Below the pieces are notes generated by a model. That model searched no databases and was not told where the DNA came from. It worked only from the letters and a program-made list of their open reading frames with translations. A DNA stretch of 64,000 nucleotides from an uncultured Sphingobacteriales bacterium (GTDB lineage Bacteria > Bacteroidota > Bacteroidia > Chitinophagales > Chitinophagaceae). Where the stretch lies: assembly GCA_937991535.1 (NCBI GenBank), contig CALKHN010000002.1:62001-126000 (forward strand), read 5' to 3'. This document shows positions 61,198 to 64,000 of this stretch, one piece after another. The translations under genes were made by a program, and so were the position numbers. Position 1 is the first letter of the stretch; each line of letters begins with the position of its first letter.

Positions 61198-62052
61198 TTA
61201 TAGTTCTTTATCAGTTTGTATAGGTTGATGATCATTGTTGGCTTTGCGGTATTTTCCAAAAGGCAGTTTAGCCAGTGAAATAAAACTGTTTATCTCTTTC
61301 TTTTTCATGTAGGTATCCACGCCAAAAATCAATTCACCTGCGGGTAACTTCTTATATGTGCCAAACAACCTGTCCCAGATACTTAATACATCGCCATAGT
61401 TGGAATCGGTATAAGGTTGCTTATAGTGATGATGCACCTGGTGCAGATTAGGAGTAATAAAAACCAACCCAATTATTGAATCCGCTTTCTCTGGCAGGCG
61501 GTAATTCATGTGAGCAAACAATGTGGTAAATGCCTGGATGATCTGCCGGAGCATCAAAATCCAGAATGCCGCCCCGCTGATAAAAACCCAGAACAGAGTA
61601 AAGGAAAGACGAATGATATTTTCTCCCGGATGCTCCCGAAGCGTCGTGGACACATCCACTACGGGATCGCTGTGATGTACTATATGAAACATCCATAATC
61701 GTTTTACTTTGTGCATGGTTACATGATAAACATATTCCCCAAAGTCAAGAAACACAAATGTTATAATAAAAAGTACAAGAGGAGTTTTACTGAACGGCAG
61801 GTAGTATAAAAAACCAAATTGATGCTGGGTTGTCCATTCAATAGTTTTTATAAAGGCAAAACCCAGCAGCAACTGCCCCGGCACACTGGTGAGTATAAAG
61901 GGGCCATTGGTAAATGCATGTTTCCATTTTTTATAATTAAAAATAATACCGGCAACATTCTCAATATTCCAGCTAAGGATAAACAGGCTTACGAAAACCC
62001 ATAGCTGAAGTTGATGACCATGACCAGTTAAGAATTGTTGGATAGGATTCAT
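61198..62052 (-). CDS. Sterol desaturase / fatty acid hydroxylase family protein
   Basis: A 284-residue integral membrane protein with the di-iron histidine boxes of this superfamily: HVTMH, HIVHHSD and HQVHHHY, and four or so spans. These enzymes hydroxylate or desaturate lipids using oxygen. The C-terminal DVLSIWDRLFGTY matches the conserved end of bacterial members. It is 14 bp downstream of the DUF2147 gene and probably modifies membrane lipids; the substrate is unknown. Confidence 0.92.
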   Translation of the reverse strand: MNPIQQFLTGHGHQLQLWVFVSLFILSWNIENVAGIIFNYKKWKHAFTNGPFILTSVPGQLLLGFAFIKTIEWTTQHQFGFLYYLPFSKTPLVLFIITFVFLDFGEYVYHVTMHKVKRLWMFHIVHHSDPVVDVSTTLREHPGENIIRLSFTLFWVFISGAAFWILMLRQIIQAFTTLFAHMNYRLPEKADSIIGLVFITPNLHQVHHHYKQPYTDSNYGDVLSIWDRLFGTYKKLPAGELIFGVDTYMKKKEINSFISLAKLPFGKYRKANNDHQPIQTDKEL

Positions 62053-62066
62053 TTTATTTTGGTGGT

Positions 62067-62516
62067 TTATAAAACTTTTTTAAAACACATATTTTGCCCG
62101 AGAAATTCAAAATGCCAGAACCCTCTTACTTTTAAACAGCCATCGCTTGTTAGCCATGCCTTTGCATTCCAGTCTTTACCGCTACTGGCATCATAAATTC
62201 TTCCGCCATGCCATTCATTGTCCTCACTATTATACACCAGCCCGTGCATTACTTCCAGCCCAATAATTTTTCTTGTACGCAGTAATTTGTTGGGGTTTTT
62301 GCTGTCACACCTTATATTCATTGGTCTGCTTTTATCATCACTGTCATCAAACCAGGTAACTCTTGCTTTGTATTCTTTCTCTGTTTTAAAAATCTCCACT
62401 TCAATATTTTTCTCTGTACTCATCCAACGGCCAGAAATATCATTAGTACAGTGTTGTGCTGCGGCAAACGTTGTCAGCGTTATCAGCAATACTGGCAGAA
62501 AACTAATTTTCTTCAT
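62067..62516 (-). CDS. DUF2147-family exported protein
   Basis: A 149-residue protein from the ATG that gives a signal peptide (FLPVLLITLTTFAAAQ); a start 15 codons upstream would overlap the next gene. DUF2147 features: DISGRWMSTEKNIEVEIFK, then GLVYNSEDNEWHGGRIYD and GKDWNAKAWLTSDGCLKVRGF. Three or four Cys in the mature part may form disulphides. These lipocalin-like proteins of unknown role are periplasmic. Confidence 0.9.
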   Translation of the reverse strand: MKKISFLPVLLITLTTFAAAQHCTNDISGRWMSTEKNIEVEIFKTEKEYKARVTWFDDSDDKSRPMNIRCDSKNPNKLLRTRKIIGLEVMHGLVYNSEDNEWHGGRIYDASSGKDWNAKAWLTSDGCLKVRGFWHFEFLGQNMCFKKVL

Positions 62517-62526
62517 AATGCGGGCT

Positions 62527-64000
62527 TTAAAATGATAATGTGAGACCGAGGTAAATACCATCCTTTCTTGCGTAAGGGTTATTCAGATAATTTAATCTCC
62601 GGTAATATTCTATGGACAATACATGAAAAATATTTTCAATCCCCACACTGGCTTCCATAAACGGAGCTTTGCCGATGAGATTAAAATTGGAGCTTTTGTT
62701 ATAGTCAATATTCGGCTTACGCATATCACCCCAGTATGAATTAAATGAAAACCTTTCCCGCCATCCTAATTTTTGAAGCAGCGGAATTTTGTCGAGCAAT
62801 GTTCCACCCAGGTTAAACCTTGTGTGCAAGCTCACATATCTATCAGCGGCAAATTCATAAGGTGCCATGGTGTTAAACTGGTATTTACTGGCCACATAAT
62901 ATTCATTACCTGCAGGTATATTCAGCAGTAGGTAAGGAATAGCACCAAATATTTTACCCGCTTCCAGTTTGTAATACAACATCATTTTGGGGGGTAAACG
63001 CAAACGCTGCTCAATACCAACATTTACTTTATGAAACTCAAACTGTGCTTTACCCTGCTCAAAGCCATAGGTATAGTTTGCATAAAGTACAGGTGAAAAT
63101 GTCCCCAACCGTAAGTTGTCATAATTAAGAATAGTACTACGTTCTTTGTGGGCATAGCGTATTCCGAAAGAAGCTTCAGCAACTGGCAATTTTTTTTCAA
63201 AAACACTGTCATAAGGCTTATCTATTGCCGGGTTGATGGGCCGGTATTTAAAATCGAAAACAGGATTCAGCTCTTTATAACTGAGTGAGGCTTTTGCTGT
63301 AAAGTTTGGAGATAGATATTGCTCATGTTTCAACATAGCCTGCTTGATATACATCCGGGTAAAAGGAACATTTTTACGCAGCATCGAGTTGATGATATTG
63401 TCTTTGTCTAATTCATCATCCTGGTCAATAATATAATCGTAGTCGCTGCCATAACTCATGGTTGTTTTGGTCCACCTGGCTTCATTCCATACATATTTAA
63501 GGCCCAGCATTCCTTTTAGTTTTTGATCTTTGGTTCCATACGCTCCGTAACCAAACAGGTTTATTTTTTTGCTGATGCCGGGCATTGTCCAGAAGCCAAG
63601 GCGAAAACGCCAGCCTTCAATCGGGTTTTTACTGACAAACGATGAATATGGACCCACGCGAACATATTTGCCAAAATCCCAGTAGCCAGTACCGGCAAAA
63701 GCTATCAGTTTTACATCCCTTTGAAAGCGGTTGTTCTCTTTCAAAGAATCCACCATTTTATAAATATTCTTTTCGTGGTTCGTTAGCGAATCGGGGCGGT
63801 TTTGTTGCCAGAATATTTCCGGTTTTTCCCAATTCGTAGTTTGTTCTTTCTTTACAAGCCCTTTTACTACATCCCCTGGTTCGCCGGTGTTGAGTTTAAT
63901 TTTATTTGTTACAGTCGTATTTTTGATAATAAATTTTACACTGTTTTTATTCTCCTGGACCGGGATGCCTAATAAAGCAAGTCCGCTTTCAAATTTTACT
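62527..64000 (-). CDS. DUF5686-family outer-membrane protein (partial, 5' end outside window)
   Basis: The frame is open from the right edge of the window to the stop, 491 codons, and the gene continues beyond. The visible part contains VVKGLVKKEQ..FWQQNRPDSLT, typical of DUF5686, and then a long series of barrel strands that ends GIYLGLTLSF with a terminal Phe. DUF5686 proteins usually also have an N-terminal carboxypeptidase-like domain, which would be outside the window. An internal ATG at 63756 is not the true start, since coding sequence clearly continues upstream of it. Role unknown, envelope-located. Confidence 0.87.
   Translation of the reverse strand, partial: VKFESGLALLGIPVQENKNSVKFIIKNTTVTNKIKLNTGEPGDVVKGLVKKEQTTNWEKPEIFWQQNRPDSLTNHEKNIYKMVDSLKENNRFQRDVKLIAFAGTGYWDFGKYVRVGPYSSFVSKNPIEGWRFRLGFWTMPGISKKINLFGYGAYGTKDQKLKGMLGLKYVWNEARWTKTTMSYGSDYDYIIDQDDELDKDNIINSMLRKNVPFTRMYIKQAMLKHEQYLSPNFTAKASLSYKELNPVFDFKYRPINPAIDKPYDSVFEKKLPVAEASFGIRYAHKERSTILNYDNLRLGTFSPVLYANYTYGFEQGKAQFEFHKVNVGIEQRLRLPPKMMLYYKLEAGKIFGAIPYLLLNIPAGNEYYVASKYQFNTMAPYEFAADRYVSLHTRFNLGGTLLDKIPLLQKLGWRERFSFNSYWGDMRKPNIDYNKSSNFNLIGKAPFMEASVGIENIFHVLSIEYYRRLNYLNNPYARKDGIYLGLTLSF

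Overview
The window looks like chromosome of a Bacteroidota bacterium, most likely Chitinophagaceae or a close relative (inference). The grounds are a SusC/SusD pair with its own FecI-type sigma and FecR-type anti-sigma factors, several families that are mainly known from Bacteroidota (DUF5117 metalloprotease, DUF5686, Flavodoxin_4, CzcA fused to TolC), low to moderate GC, start codons without Shine-Dalgarno sequences, and TAnnTTTG-type -7 promoter motifs. No rRNA, tRNA or CRISPR array was seen.

Region 1 (1-10792) is an oxidoreductase cluster. It holds a zinc alcohol dehydrogenase, a cupin lipoprotein, an exported carboxymuconolactone-decarboxylase/ABM fusion, SnoaL-like proteins, a divergent AraC regulator, four aldo/keto reductases (two with twin-arginine signals), a flavodoxin that carries a lipoprotein signal, an NAD(P)-binding protein and, at the end, a broken second alcohol dehydrogenase. 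Many products appear to be exported, which suggests a redox or detoxification module partly outside the cytoplasm.

Region 2 (10890-12560) is sparse: a receiver-only response regulator, about 0.8 kb of non-coding DNA with a duplicated short motif, and a small exported protein followed by a terminator. Region 3 (12592-24512, mostly minus strand) is a SusC/SusD nutrient-uptake locus with a TlpA-like thioredoxin and a large zinc metalloprotease, which points to peptide or protein use. Its sigma and anti-sigma genes are separated by an inserted HigBA toxin-antitoxin pair on the other strand.

Region 4 (24513-30653) is a patchwork of small unknown genes, a DUF2490/PepSY-like pair, a full and a truncated metallo-beta-lactamase-fold gene sharing 286 identical bases, a duplicated small ORF with its terminator, and a decayed ISAs1-type insertion sequence with recognisable 18-bp inverted repeats.

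Region 5 (30665-60038) is a heavy-metal efflux island of about 29 kb. It has three CzcA-type RND pumps each fused to a TolC-like domain, three periplasmic adaptors, two intact P-type ATPases and one truncated one, an ABC exporter, a NicO-like membrane protein, a porin, small exported or single-span proteins at operon heads, and an OmpR-type two-component system at the end that probably senses the metal. The RND TM4 motif (DFGLIVDGAVIIVE) is of the divalent-cation (Zn/Co/Ni/Cd) type.

Region 6 (60129-64000, minus strand) holds ordinary envelope and membrane genes: a LysE-type exporter, an unknown protein, a sterol-desaturase-family enzyme, a DUF2147 protein and a DUF5686 outer-membrane protein that runs off the right edge.
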